Positions 6,920 through 13,085 of a DNA stretch of 13,085 nucleotides are shown here, piece after piece (the first letter of the stretch is position 1; each line of letters begins with the position of its first letter). The notes below the pieces were generated by a model. It saw only the letters and a list, made by a program, of their open reading frames with translations. It was not told the origin of the DNA and made no database searches. The translations under genes were made by a program, and so were the position numbers. The stretch lies in the NCBI GenBank assembly GCA_903821255.1, contig CAIJKT010000129.1, positions 1 to 13,085 on the forward strand, in the 5' to 3' direction. This stretch comes from an uncultured Lentisphaeria bacterium (GTDB lineage: Bacteria; Verrucomicrobiota; Lentisphaeria; Victivallales; Victivallaceae).

Positions 6920-9900
6920 TTATTTTGCAATGACGAAAACCTTTTCCAGAATGTTGTTGTTTTCGTTTGCTTCCGTAACCTTGCCCGTACTGTCGGCCAC
7001 CACCCTTACCTTGCAGGTCCCGGCGGTGGTGGTGACGTTGTTCAATTTTAATGCAGCAGTCGCGCCTTTCGCCAGATCATCGTAGTTTACGGTACCGGCC
7101 GGACTGCCGTTGACATAAACCGCCGCAGTCTGCCCTCCGGCGCCGGCCGCGGTCGGCCCGACCCCGGCATTGGCGATTGTGAAGTTCACCGTCACTTTCC
7201 CCGCTTTGGTTGACGACAGCGTGATTGCAGTCACTTTCAGATCCGGACGGTTGTCCAGGAAAAACGCGGCGGAGTTGATATTATTGCCTTCGCGGGTTTC
7301 GAGCAGCTTGCTTTTGGCATCCGCCCAGACCATGATGGTGGTCTGCTTCCCGGCGGTGATGAACCCGCCGTTGATGGTGGAGCTCAGCGTGACCGACGCT
7401 TTGGGCGCCAGATTGCCGAATGACACCATGTCCATTTTAATGTTGTTCAAATAAACCTTCGCCACCAGATCTCCCGCCGCGACACTGGTCTTGACGGTTC
7501 CGACATTGCTGATCCGGTATTTAACCGTCAGCGGCTGCCCGGCCACCGGCGGCTTGTCCCACCAGACCTTGTCCACGCTCAAATCGCATTTTGAATTGTT
7601 CTGCGGCATCTGCACCGGGCCGACGGTCGACGGCGGCGCATAGATTTCCGGATTGAGGAGAATACCGTCGCCGAAAGCATAGGTGATTTCATCTTTGTAT
7701 TCATCCGCGCGGGTATTGGTCAGGCTCGCCCCCCGGATGTTTTTAATGCCGTCGATCCCGCATTTCAGCGTCACCTGATAAACCATCCCGGACAGATCTC
7801 CGGTAAGCACGATTTTGCGGCTGATCGCGTTGTACTCCATCTTCGACAGCGCAACCGGCTTGCCTGTTTCATCCGTGATTTTCACCGTATTCGCATTGAT
7901 CGTCTCCGGAATGAAACCGTCGATGTCCGGCGGCAGACCGGGACTGAACAGCGGGACTTCAATGGTCGTTTTATTAATAACCTGGGACTTCAGGTTCTCT
8001 TCATCCACCCGCGGGGCGAATGGTGCACATTTCGGATCAAACACCAGGAAATGGCCGGTCCAGCCGCCGCCGCCCTCCTGAGGATACTGCGACTGGGTGG
8101 CAAAACGCGCTTCTCCGACATTAAATCCGTCCGTACACATAAACATCATCGGTTCGCACTGGGAGATCGGCGCTTTTTCGAGAGTCACTGTCGCAGCCGT
8201 TTTCTGCCAGAATACAATGCCCGGGGTGGAACCCGTTGTGGGTTGCCGCGCCATGTAATAAACGCCGTTGTACTGCACGAGATCGTTATAGGTGTATTGC
8301 GCAGAGCTTGAGTAATCGCCGATATTGCTGATATCTGTCTCATGCCAGACATATACTCCGATCCCGCTTCCCGGCACATAGGTATTATTATTCATGGTAC
8401 TCATATATACTTTTCCGTTATACCTGACAAAAGCATATGCTCCGTATGCGACGCCCGATGAATAGTCGCTGACATTGCTGATATCCACCACCTGCCATGG
8501 CGGAGTAAGCGGATTCCCGGTATTGTTGTCTTTTACGCTGACGTACACAGATGTACTGTCCGTCACGGAATCGCCCAGTTTATAGGTTTTAAGGCTGTTC
8601 CAGGTTTCATAACTCTTTCCCTGAGCATCAGAATAATCCTTAATCCAGGAAATGGACTGCATCGTGGCCGCATATATATCGTCAGGTCCTCTGGCATACT
8701 CCGGGAAGCCGGGAGCTCGCGGGGTAGTGCGTGACGGGTTGTATATCATGTTGTCATGCACGATGCCACCGCCGAAGGCGTCAAGCCCGAAGGCCATGAA
8801 GTCGGACAGCAGATTCTGCGCAGTCTGATAACCGCGCACGGCGTAAATCGTTTTGTTGTTGATCGCCAGATCATAAACATTTTGAAACTTTGATGAATTT
8901 GATAACTGAGCCCAGGTACTGCCGCCGTCAGTTGATTTTGCCAGCATCCTGGCGGAAGCATAAGGCCAGGACAGCGCCATGTATATTTTACTGCTGTCCT
9001 GCGGATCGGCAATTAAGGAACGGGCATAGAATTTTACAGATCCGGCACTGTTGAGCACCGGAGTATTGATAACTTCGACGGGACTGGCGGTTCCGGATTT
9101 TTCGGTGACCCGGATAACATAGTTTTTGGCTTCCTGCGTACAGGTTGTCTGACCGTCGCTGCCGATTCTTGCCGCGGTATAAGCTATTGCGCAGCCGACG
9201 GGAGCCAGAATGGTATTATTCGGTCCGGCGGCCAGAGCATACGGCGGCTGAACAACGATGGAGCTAAGATCTGCCGGCGGACTTTTCACTTCCGGAATCA
9301 GATCGCTGATGATGATTTTCTCCACTATCGCACTTTTGGCCAGATCATACCTGATGAGCGCGATTTTTCTGGTTGAACCGTTATACCACCCTTTGGTAAC
9401 CCACAGCGTATTCGCGGAGGTTTTTACCATCTGCGGGGCTGCGCCGATAACCGTGATGTCGGTGTCAATAGTATAAGCTTTTGCCGTTTGAGCGCTTTTG
9501 CTGTATTCATAGATACTGCTTGATGCCCCGGCAAGTTTGGAAGAAACTTTACTATACTGGCCGTAATCGCTGTAATAGAAAGAGAAATACACTTTGTCGC
9601 TGTCATACGGGTCAGGATAGATAGCGCAGCCGGCCGCAAAGTCATTCTGCAATGCCGGAACATCATGCCAGACTTTACTGACCAGGTCGAAATATTGAAC
9701 CCCTTTGTAATGGGTCACCCACATCAGTTTTGATGCCTTATCATAAACCATTCTGGCGACGCGATTATTTTTCAGCGGGCTGTTGAGGTCATTGGCGTTT
9801 ATCCAGTTGAGGATATTGCCGTTTGCCGCGTCGTAGACGGCGATGCCGCCGCCTTCATTGCGCATGTGTTCGCGGTAAAATTCATCCGTGCCGCGGACGT

Positions 9901-11038
9901 CGAAATACATATTCACATTCATTGCCGGTTCGCCGGTGCCGCACCAGATCTGATTGTTTACCGGATCATAGGCCACGCAGGTCTGGTGACGGAATTTAAT
10001 GTCGCTGCCGTCATAAGCTTTCTGGTAGTCAGTGATTGCCGCGGTGTCGGCATTTATTGCCAGCAACCCGCCGCAATCCCGGTTCATCAGCCGCGACGGG
10101 TGTGAACGGAAGCAGGTGACAACAGAACCCGGGATGAATGTCGCGCCGCGATAAATGAAGGGATACTGATCAACCATGTCACTGCTTGAATAGAAATTGT
10201 TATCCACCGGCAAATCGGCATAGCCATAGCCTGCATTTTCAACGTTATTAAAAAAAGCGAACATCAGGCCTTTGGCGACAGTATCCATGGTCGCGGTCAA
10301 CTGTTTTGTGGCCGGATTCGCCGGAACTTGCACCAGTTCAATATTACGTCTTTTCAACTCTTCCCGCACCATAGTCGAAATTTGCTGATGCAGCGTAAGA
10401 AATTTGGCTTTCCCGCCGTTCTGCTTGTACGATGCATACGCAGGGGCGCTGGTGTCGTCGATCATTTTCCTGATATTATTCATCCCTGCGCCGTCCAGCC
10501 GCGACACGATGTAATAACCGAATTTTTTCGAAGAGAATTCCTTGTTGAGAATGTCGGGATTGTAATAGTAAAAGTATTTATTCCGGCTGAAAATATCCGG
10601 GATGCCGTAGTCTGCCGCGGACTCGGACAAATTGAACAGCACATAGACGTCAGTAAGATGGAACGGGGCGCTGGCGCTTGCGAACTCCGGACTCGCGGCG
10701 TACATCGGAATACCGCGCGTTAAAACGATATAATTTATTTTGTCGGTCAGGTTGTTGGCCGCCAGATGGTTTTTTATGGCGTCAAGCAGGGCCTTTTTCT
10801 CAGTTGCGGTCGCCTGCCCGAATTCGGTCCCGGCCCCCTGCTGGTCGGTCATGGAAACATGCACAACATTGATATCCGGAATCTGGCGGGCGGTTTTATA
10901 ATACGCCCCGATCTCCACCGAAGAAGGCGCTTTATCATTGATTACCAGCAGAACATCGTTGTAAGACGGCAGCCCGAACGAGCTTATTGCTGAAGCCGAA
11001 ATAAATACCGCTATAACCAGTTGCCATAGTGTTTTCAT
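6920..11038 (-). CDS. TIGR03790-type secreted multidomain sugar-binding protein
   Basis: This is a 1372-residue exported protein (signal MKTLWQLVIAVFISASAISS). Positions below count from an upstream Met one residue earlier. Residues 25-335 match my knowledge of TIGR03790 proteins, of unknown function: LPSYNDVLLVINDKAP, then IGAYYKTARQIPDINVV, YIVLTRGIP, VSRLDG and a late PGSVVTCFRSHPSR. Residues about 350-760 contain short beta repeats like a propeller, with one Asp-box-like STDGGSTW at 703-710. Three CBM5/12-like modules follow at about 810-852, 858-902 and 909-948 (pattern Y..GD.V, then G.VY, then a late W). An Ig-like domain lies at about 1015-1110 (VKITDETGKPV, then YQVTLKCGIDGIKNIRG), and two CARDB domains at 1151-1262 and 1266-1371 (each ending REGNNIN or NENNNI). 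ATG codons lie at 11041 and 11038. The second sits six bases after GGGGAG and matches the leader spacing of the upstream gene, so I chose it. The protein is probably a cell-surface or extracellular glycan binder; catalysis is unproven. Confidence 0.8.
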   Translation of the reverse strand: MKTLWQLVIAVFISASAISSFGLPSYNDVLLVINDKAPSSVEIGAYYKTARQIPDINVVHVSMTDQQGAGTEFGQATATEKKALLDAIKNHLAANNLTDKINYIVLTRGIPMYAASPEFASASAPFHLTDVYVLFNLSESAADYGIPDIFSRNKYFYYYNPDILNKEFSSKKFGYYIVSRLDGAGMNNIRKMIDDTSAPAYASYKQNGGKAKFLTLHQQISTMVREELKRRNIELVQVPANPATKQLTATMDTVAKGLMFAFFNNVENAGYGYADLPVDNNFYSSSDMVDQYPFIYRGATFIPGSVVTCFRSHPSRLMNRDCGGLLAINADTAAITDYQKAYDGSDIKFRHQTCVAYDPVNNQIWCGTGEPAMNVNMYFDVRGTDEFYREHMRNEGGGIAVYDAANGNILNWINANDLNSPLKNNRVARMVYDKASKLMWVTHYKGVQYFDLVSKVWHDVPALQNDFAAGCAIYPDPYDSDKVYFSFYYSDYGQYSKVSSKLAGASSSIYEYSKSAQTAKAYTIDTDITVIGAAPQMVKTSANTLWVTKGWYNGSTRKIALIRYDLAKSAIVEKIIISDLIPEVKSPPADLSSIVVQPPYALAAGPNNTILAPVGCAIAYTAARIGSDGQTTCTQEAKNYVIRVTEKSGTASPVEVINTPVLNSAGSVKFYARSLIADPQDSSKIYMALSWPYASARMLAKSTDGGSTWAQLSNSSKFQNVYDLAINNKTIYAVRGYQTAQNLLSDFMAFGLDAFGGGIVHDNMIYNPSRTTPRAPGFPEYARGPDDIYAATMQSISWIKDYSDAQGKSYETWNSLKTYKLGDSVTDSTSVYVSVKDNNTGNPLTPPWQVVDISNVSDYSSGVAYGAYAFVRYNGKVYMSTMNNNTYVPGSGIGVYVWHETDISNIGDYSSSAQYTYNDLVQYNGVYYMARQPTTGSTPGIVFWQKTAATVTLEKAPISQCEPMMFMCTDGFNVGEARFATQSQYPQEGGGGWTGHFLVFDPKCAPFAPRVDEENLKSQVINKTTIEVPLFSPGLPPDIDGFIPETINANTVKITDETGKPVALSKMEYNAISRKIVLTGDLSGMVYQVTLKCGIDGIKNIRGASLTNTRADEYKDEITYAFGDGILLNPEIYAPPSTVGPVQMPQNNSKCDLSVDKVWWDKPPVAGQPLTVKYRISNVGTVKTSVAAGDLVAKVYLNNIKMDMVSFGNLAPKASVTLSSTINGGFITAGKQTTIMVWADAKSKLLETREGNNINSAAFFLDNRPDLKVTAITLSSTKAGKVTVNFTIANAGVGPTAAGAGGQTAAVYVNGSPAGTVNYDDLAKGATAALKLNNVTTTAGTCKVRVVADSTGKVTEANENNNILEKVFVIAK
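6929..7591 (-). repeat. Two tandem CARDB (Ig-fold) domains
   Basis: The C-terminal 220 residues of the multidomain protein hold two consecutive adhesion-type beta-sandwiches. The first begins CDLSVDKVWW and ends TREGNNINSAAFF; the second begins PDLKVTAITLSS and ends EANENNNILEKVFV. Both show the CARDB signs: a starting PDL/CDL strand, a middle N.G...... VYVN/VYLNN strand, and an Asn-rich turn before the last strand. They probably act as stalk or anchoring modules. Boundaries are approximate. Confidence 0.75.
8198..8614 (-). repeat. Three tandem CBM5/12-like modules
   Basis: Three units of about 43 to 46 residues follow one another in the multidomain protein. Units two and three are closely related: each is preceded by DISNVSDYSS or DISNIGDYSS and contains YNGKVYMS or YNGVYYMA, then a late W (VWHETD, FWQKTA). 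The DNA shows the same near-copy: GACATTGCTGATATCC and GATATTGCTGATATCT recur at the unit borders. The pattern Y..G..V.YNG..Y...N..P.....W is that of chitin- or cellulose-binding CBM5/12 modules. A recent internal duplication is likely. Confidence 0.65.
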
Positions 11039-11072
11039 CATAATCTCCCCATTTTGATAGATTGTAATATTT
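11039..11072 (-). promoter_or_regulatory. 5' leader of the TIGR03790-type gene, shared with the upstream gene
   Basis: On the minus strand this leader reads AAATATTACAATCTATCAAAA, then TGGGGAGATTATG before the chosen ATG at 11038. It repeats the layout of the leader at 11865-11900: AAATAT, TACAA, a short variable piece, AAAAT, then GGAGAT. The distance from the end of TACAA to the ATG is the same, 23 bases, when the second ATG is used. GGGGAG serves as Shine-Dalgarno sequence. The shared AT-rich part may include a promoter -10 element or an operator. Confidence 0.45.
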
Positions 11073-11110
11073 GCTTCAGTAACTTAAAATTTAAAATATG
11101 CATTATGATT

Positions 11111-11139
11111 GCAGCCGCATATTAATAATATGCGGCTGC
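11111..11139 (-). terminator. Perfect 13-bp hairpin between the 234-residue gene and the TIGR03790-type gene
   Basis: The arms GCAGCCGCATATT and AATATGCGGCTGC are perfect complements with a three-base loop. The hairpin starts 20 bases after the stop codon at 11160 and ends 72 bases before the next start codon. The bases that follow on the minus strand (AATCATAATGCAT, then TTTTAAATTTTAAG) are AT-rich without a clean T-run. It may end part of the transcripts, giving more of the small secreted protein than of the 4-kb gene, or protect the 3' end. A transposon remnant is less likely because the loop is so short. Confidence 0.6.
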
Positions 11140-11159
11140 CAATTTTATAATGCGTGAAA

Positions 11160-11864
11160 TTATTTTACTGAAGCCGGCTCCGGTGAAATGACAACATTAC
11201 TTATTGCAAAACTGGCTTTGGCCGGGTTTGTAGTGAAGACGCCTGCGCAGGCATAGGCTTTATCTTCAGTTTTCGCCATATCGCCCTCGGCGCTTTTTTT
11301 GCCGTCCAGTTTGACTTCATATTTCCATGAAGTTAAGTCCAGCATGATATCCACGGAAAGCGGCTCGCCTATTTTGGTAATTTCTTTCAGTTCAATGTCC
11401 TTATCCCCCAATACAACTATATCGGTTTTATTATAGCTGAACATCAATGTCAGAATTGACTGAAATTTGGTATTCTGCATTGAAATGAAACCGAGGTTTC
11501 CGGTTTCGTGTTTCAGGCTTACCCAGTCCAGATGGAGATAAACCTTGCCGGCGGATGCCGGTTTACAAGTTCTATCCCGGTCAAAATATACTCCGGCGGA
11601 CAGTTTGTCGGAATTGTCATCGAGCACAATCGCTTTTCCTTTGAGACATTCCACATTTTCCACTTTGACCGTTACGCCGCCGGCTTCGTTCTGGGAAATG
11701 GAGGACGGCCTGGTTGAGACACTGCCTTCCGCCGGTATCGCAGTTTCCGGCGCCGAGCCGGTCTTCTGCTCTGTCAGATTCAGTTGCACTTCCATGAATG
11801 CGGCGGCATTCAACGAGTACAGCGCCGCGGTCAGGGCAATAGTTGCGAACGTTAATGTTTTCAT
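11160..11864 (-). CDS. Small secreted beta-sandwich (lectin-like) protein, hypothetical
   Basis: This is a 234-residue protein with a clear signal peptide (MKTLTFATIALTAALYSLNAAA, probably cut before FMEV). AAGGAG five bases before the ATG fixes the start. The mature part has alternating beta-strand patterns, among them VTVKVENVECLKG, GKVYLHLDWVSL, SVDIMLDLTSWKYEVKLDGK and a last strand FAISNVVISPEP. This order is like concanavalin-A/laminin-G-type sandwiches, where a strand W.YEV..DGK usually precedes the final strand. No catalytic motif is visible, so binding of a glycan or a structural role is the best guess. Four Cys residues in the chain (near residues 74, 102 and 206, with the rest poor in Cys) could form disulfides outside the cytoplasm. 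It lies 92 bases after the CBM9-containing remnant and 118 bases before the TIGR03790-type gene, with a hairpin in the latter gap. I do not recognise a named family. Confidence 0.75.
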   Translation of the reverse strand: MKTLTFATIALTAALYSLNAAAFMEVQLNLTEQKTGSAPETAIPAEGSVSTRPSSISQNEAGGVTVKVENVECLKGKAIVLDDNSDKLSAGVYFDRDRTCKPASAGKVYLHLDWVSLKHETGNLGFISMQNTKFQSILTLMFSYNKTDIVVLGDKDIELKEITKIGEPLSVDIMLDLTSWKYEVKLDGKKSAEGDMAKTEDKAYACAGVFTTNPAKASFAISNVVISPEPASVK

Positions 11865-11900
11865 GAGATCTCCTTAATTTTAATGGTTTGTAATATATTT
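11865..11900 (-). promoter_or_regulatory. 5' leader of the 234-residue secreted protein gene
   Basis: On the minus strand the leader reads AAATATATTACAAACCATT, then AAAATTAAGGAGATCTC before the ATG at 11864. It shares the elements AAATAT, TACAA, AAAAT and GGAGAT, in the same order and spacing, with the leader of the next gene at 11039-11072. AAGGAG is a good ribosome-binding site. TATATT could be a -10 box, but I see no matching -35. Confidence 0.45.
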
Positions 11901-11956
11901 ACAGCTAAATTAATTATTTTCCCGGGTATCTGTTTTTAATCTCCATTCATTGCAGT

Positions 11957-12952
11957 TTATTTGGCAAACCTGATTTTTCCGAACATCAGCGGCTGGGCGA
12001 AGCCGCTGCCGGTGGGGGACCAGCCTGAAAGTTCAGATTTGCCGGTATAGCGTTCCCTGAAAAAATTGGCAGTCCAGCGTGTATCCGGTTTCGGCATTTC
12101 CTTCAGATCCAGGCTTTCCCAGGGAATGAATATCTCGACACTCCAGAAATCCTTTCCTTTGAACGCCGCGTATTTCCATGCCGGATTCCAGTTCATGTCA
12201 CTTCCATGATCGGCGCGCTTGATAATCGCCCTGCCCAGACCGCCCGGATTTACCGAAAATTGCACATGTGAATCCATCTGCGAAGTCGGCAGAAGGAAAA
12301 TCTCAGCAACATCGCCGCTCCACATATTTTCCGGGTTCATATTCACTTTAAGCTGCTCCATCAGCGGCTCCCGGCAGTTGATTCCGATAAACAGTCCCTG
12401 TGCGTTGTAGAACAAGCAGGCGCGGGAAGATGCGTCCGGACTGCCGCCTTTGGAGTTTTCTCTGAAACTGGAGGTTATTCCCGCCTTCAGCCAGACGGGT
12501 TCATCCAGTCTGCCGTCAAGCGTGACGGGATCGTTCATCCTGGGGATGACCATGTTCAGGCCCTCGCTGGCGGGGACTTCCGCCACCACGCCCAGCGGAC
12601 AGGCTTTGTCATAATAATCCATGGTCCAGGGGGCGCCGGCAAAGCGGCTGTCAGGGCTGTTGGCAAGCGCTATGCGCTCTTTGCCGGTAGCAACGGCTTT
12701 TTGCCACGCCGCTGTTTTTTCCGAGGCGTCTGCATTGCGCGCAATATCTGCGGCTTTAACGCCGTCCAGAGTGAGTTCCGCTAATTTCCAGCCCCTGGCA
12801 ATCCGGTCAACGCGCCAGCGGCAGCGTTCATCTTTGCCGGCGGCGGCAGCAACAGCTTTTGCGATCAGTTCACTGCATTGCCGGCGGATTCCGGTATATG
12901 CCGGAATAATGCAACTGTCAAATTGTCCATAACAGTGCCGTTCTTTAAAATT
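11957..12952 (-). pseudogene. 5'-truncated gene remnant with C-terminal CBM9-like domain
   Basis: The open frame spans 331 codons from just after an in-frame TAA at 12953-12955 to the stop at 11957. An internal ATG at 12622 would give 221 residues, but the frame upstream of it is plainly coding (for example CRWRVDRIARGWKLAELTL, then RFAGAPWTMDYYDKACPLG) and has no start codon of its own near the 5' end. The gene has therefore lost its beginning. Residues counted from 12622, about 24-221, form a CBM9-like domain (PF06452 style): IPRMNDPVTLDGRLDEPVW, then LFIGINCREP, WSGDVAEIFL, VQFSVNPGG and WSVEIFIPWESL. The helical part before it resembles the tail of large DUF4838-type secreted glycosidase-like proteins; this is a tentative inference. 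The break lies somewhere near 12923-12955, where the DNA becomes AT-rich. A translated fragment from 12622 would lack a signal peptide and would not be exported. Confidence 0.7.
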
Positions 12953-13004
12953 TTAGTCGCGTCACAAAATGGAGACCTAAGCAGTAATTCTGCTGGATAA
13001 AAAA
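12953..13004. other. AT-rich border next to the truncated gene
   Basis: This stretch follows the break of the CBM9-containing gene and shows no continuation of its protein in any minus-strand frame. It holds a small hairpin (AGCAG, TAATT, CTGCT) and the 12-mer TTCTGCTGGATA at 12988-12999, the reverse complement of the 12-mer at 349-360. It is probably foreign or rearranged DNA that replaced the missing 5' part of the gene. Confidence 0.45.
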
Positions 13005-13060
13005 TCACAAGAGTTCATTTTAAGATTGCTTAATAACTTAAAAAGGACGAACTCTTGTGA
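13005..13060. repeat. Two-stem inverted repeat at the right edge
   Basis: TCACAAGAGTTC at 13005-13016 is perfectly complementary to GAACTCTTGTGA at 13049-13060. Inside, TTTTAAG at 13018-13024 pairs with CTTAAAA at 13037-13043. The structure is a long stem of twelve plus seven pairs. It lies just outside the truncated gene and covers a possible start codon, which fits an end of an insertion element or a translation-controlling leader. A simple terminator is less likely because the loop is long and no T-run follows. Confidence 0.6.
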
Positions 13061-13085
13061 AAATAGAATGCAATTTTAACTATAG
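13057..13085 (+). CDS. Possible start of a plus-strand gene, cut by window edge
   Basis: A GTG at 13057 opens a frame reading (M)KIECNFNY to the window end. AAAAGGAC at 13041-13048 could serve as ribosome-binding site, nine to ten bases upstream, and both lie within the inverted repeat at 13005-13060. Nine codons are too few to recognise a family. A transposase gene would fit the neighbouring gene truncation and inverted repeat, but that is only a guess from context. Confidence 0.25.

Noticed and set aside
7591..8614. CRISPR-like or satellite repeats in the multidomain gene
   Set aside because: The repetition follows protein modules of 43 to 110 residues with diverged DNA, not short regular repeats with spacers.
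10328..10723. Plus-strand 131-codon frame opposite the TIGR03790-type domain
   Set aside because: The minus strand carries recognisable TIGR03790 motifs over the same bases. No independent start signal or domain is visible on the plus strand.
12622..12622. ATG at 12622 as the true start of the CBM9-domain gene
   Set aside because: The frame remains open and protein-like for 110 codons upstream, and no ribosome-binding site or signal peptide supports a start here.
12621..12932. Plus-strand 103-codon frame opposite the truncated gene
   Set aside because: The minus-strand frame here is a clear continuation of a CBM9-linked protein. The plus-strand frame is Ala/Ser/Arg-rich shadow sequence with no ribosome-binding site.

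Overview
The window looks like a stretch of accessory carbohydrate-metabolism DNA from a Gram-negative bacterium of the Planctomycetota-Verrucomicrobiota-Chlamydiota group, most likely Lentisphaerota. This placement is an inference. It rests on a TIGR03790-type protein, very large secreted glycosidase-like and sugar-binding proteins with N-terminal signal peptides, moderate GC in the genes, and AT-rich spacers. No rRNA, tRNA, CRISPR array or complete mobile element was seen.

Layout: all six genes of the main block lie on the minus strand, so transcription runs from right to left. In that order they are: a 5'-truncated gene remnant ending in a CBM9-like domain (11957-12952); a small secreted beta-sandwich protein (11160-11864); a 1372-residue multidomain secreted protein with a TIGR03790-type N-terminus, propeller-like middle, three CBM5/12-like modules, an Ig-like domain and two CARDB domains (6920-11038); a 1195-residue secreted glycosidase-like protein (3023-6610); a small secreted jelly-roll protein broken by a one-base deletion (2441-2943); and a 676-residue GH63/trehalase-like (alpha/alpha)6-barrel protein without a signal peptide (387-2417). 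The left edge holds the first 45 codons of a probable pentapeptide-repeat protein (minus strand, 1-135). The right edge holds a strong inverted repeat that covers a possible GTG start on the plus strand (13005-13085).

Function: most products have a signal peptide and most carry sugar-binding or beta-sandwich folds, so the block probably binds and attacks a polysaccharide outside the cytoplasm. The signal-less 676-residue enzyme would act last, on small saccharides inside the cell. No transporter, sulfatase or regulator is present, and the substrate cannot be read from the sequence. Two hairpins (6883-6910 and 11111-11139) split the block into transcript segments. Good Shine-Dalgarno sequences precede four of the genes.

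The locus shows decay: one gene has lost its 5' end near the right border, another has a single-base frameshift, and the borders are AT-rich with inverted repeats. The most unusual content is the architecture of the 1372-residue protein, the unassigned 1195-residue glycosidase-like protein with a CxCxxC motif, and the near-identical 5' leaders of two adjacent genes.
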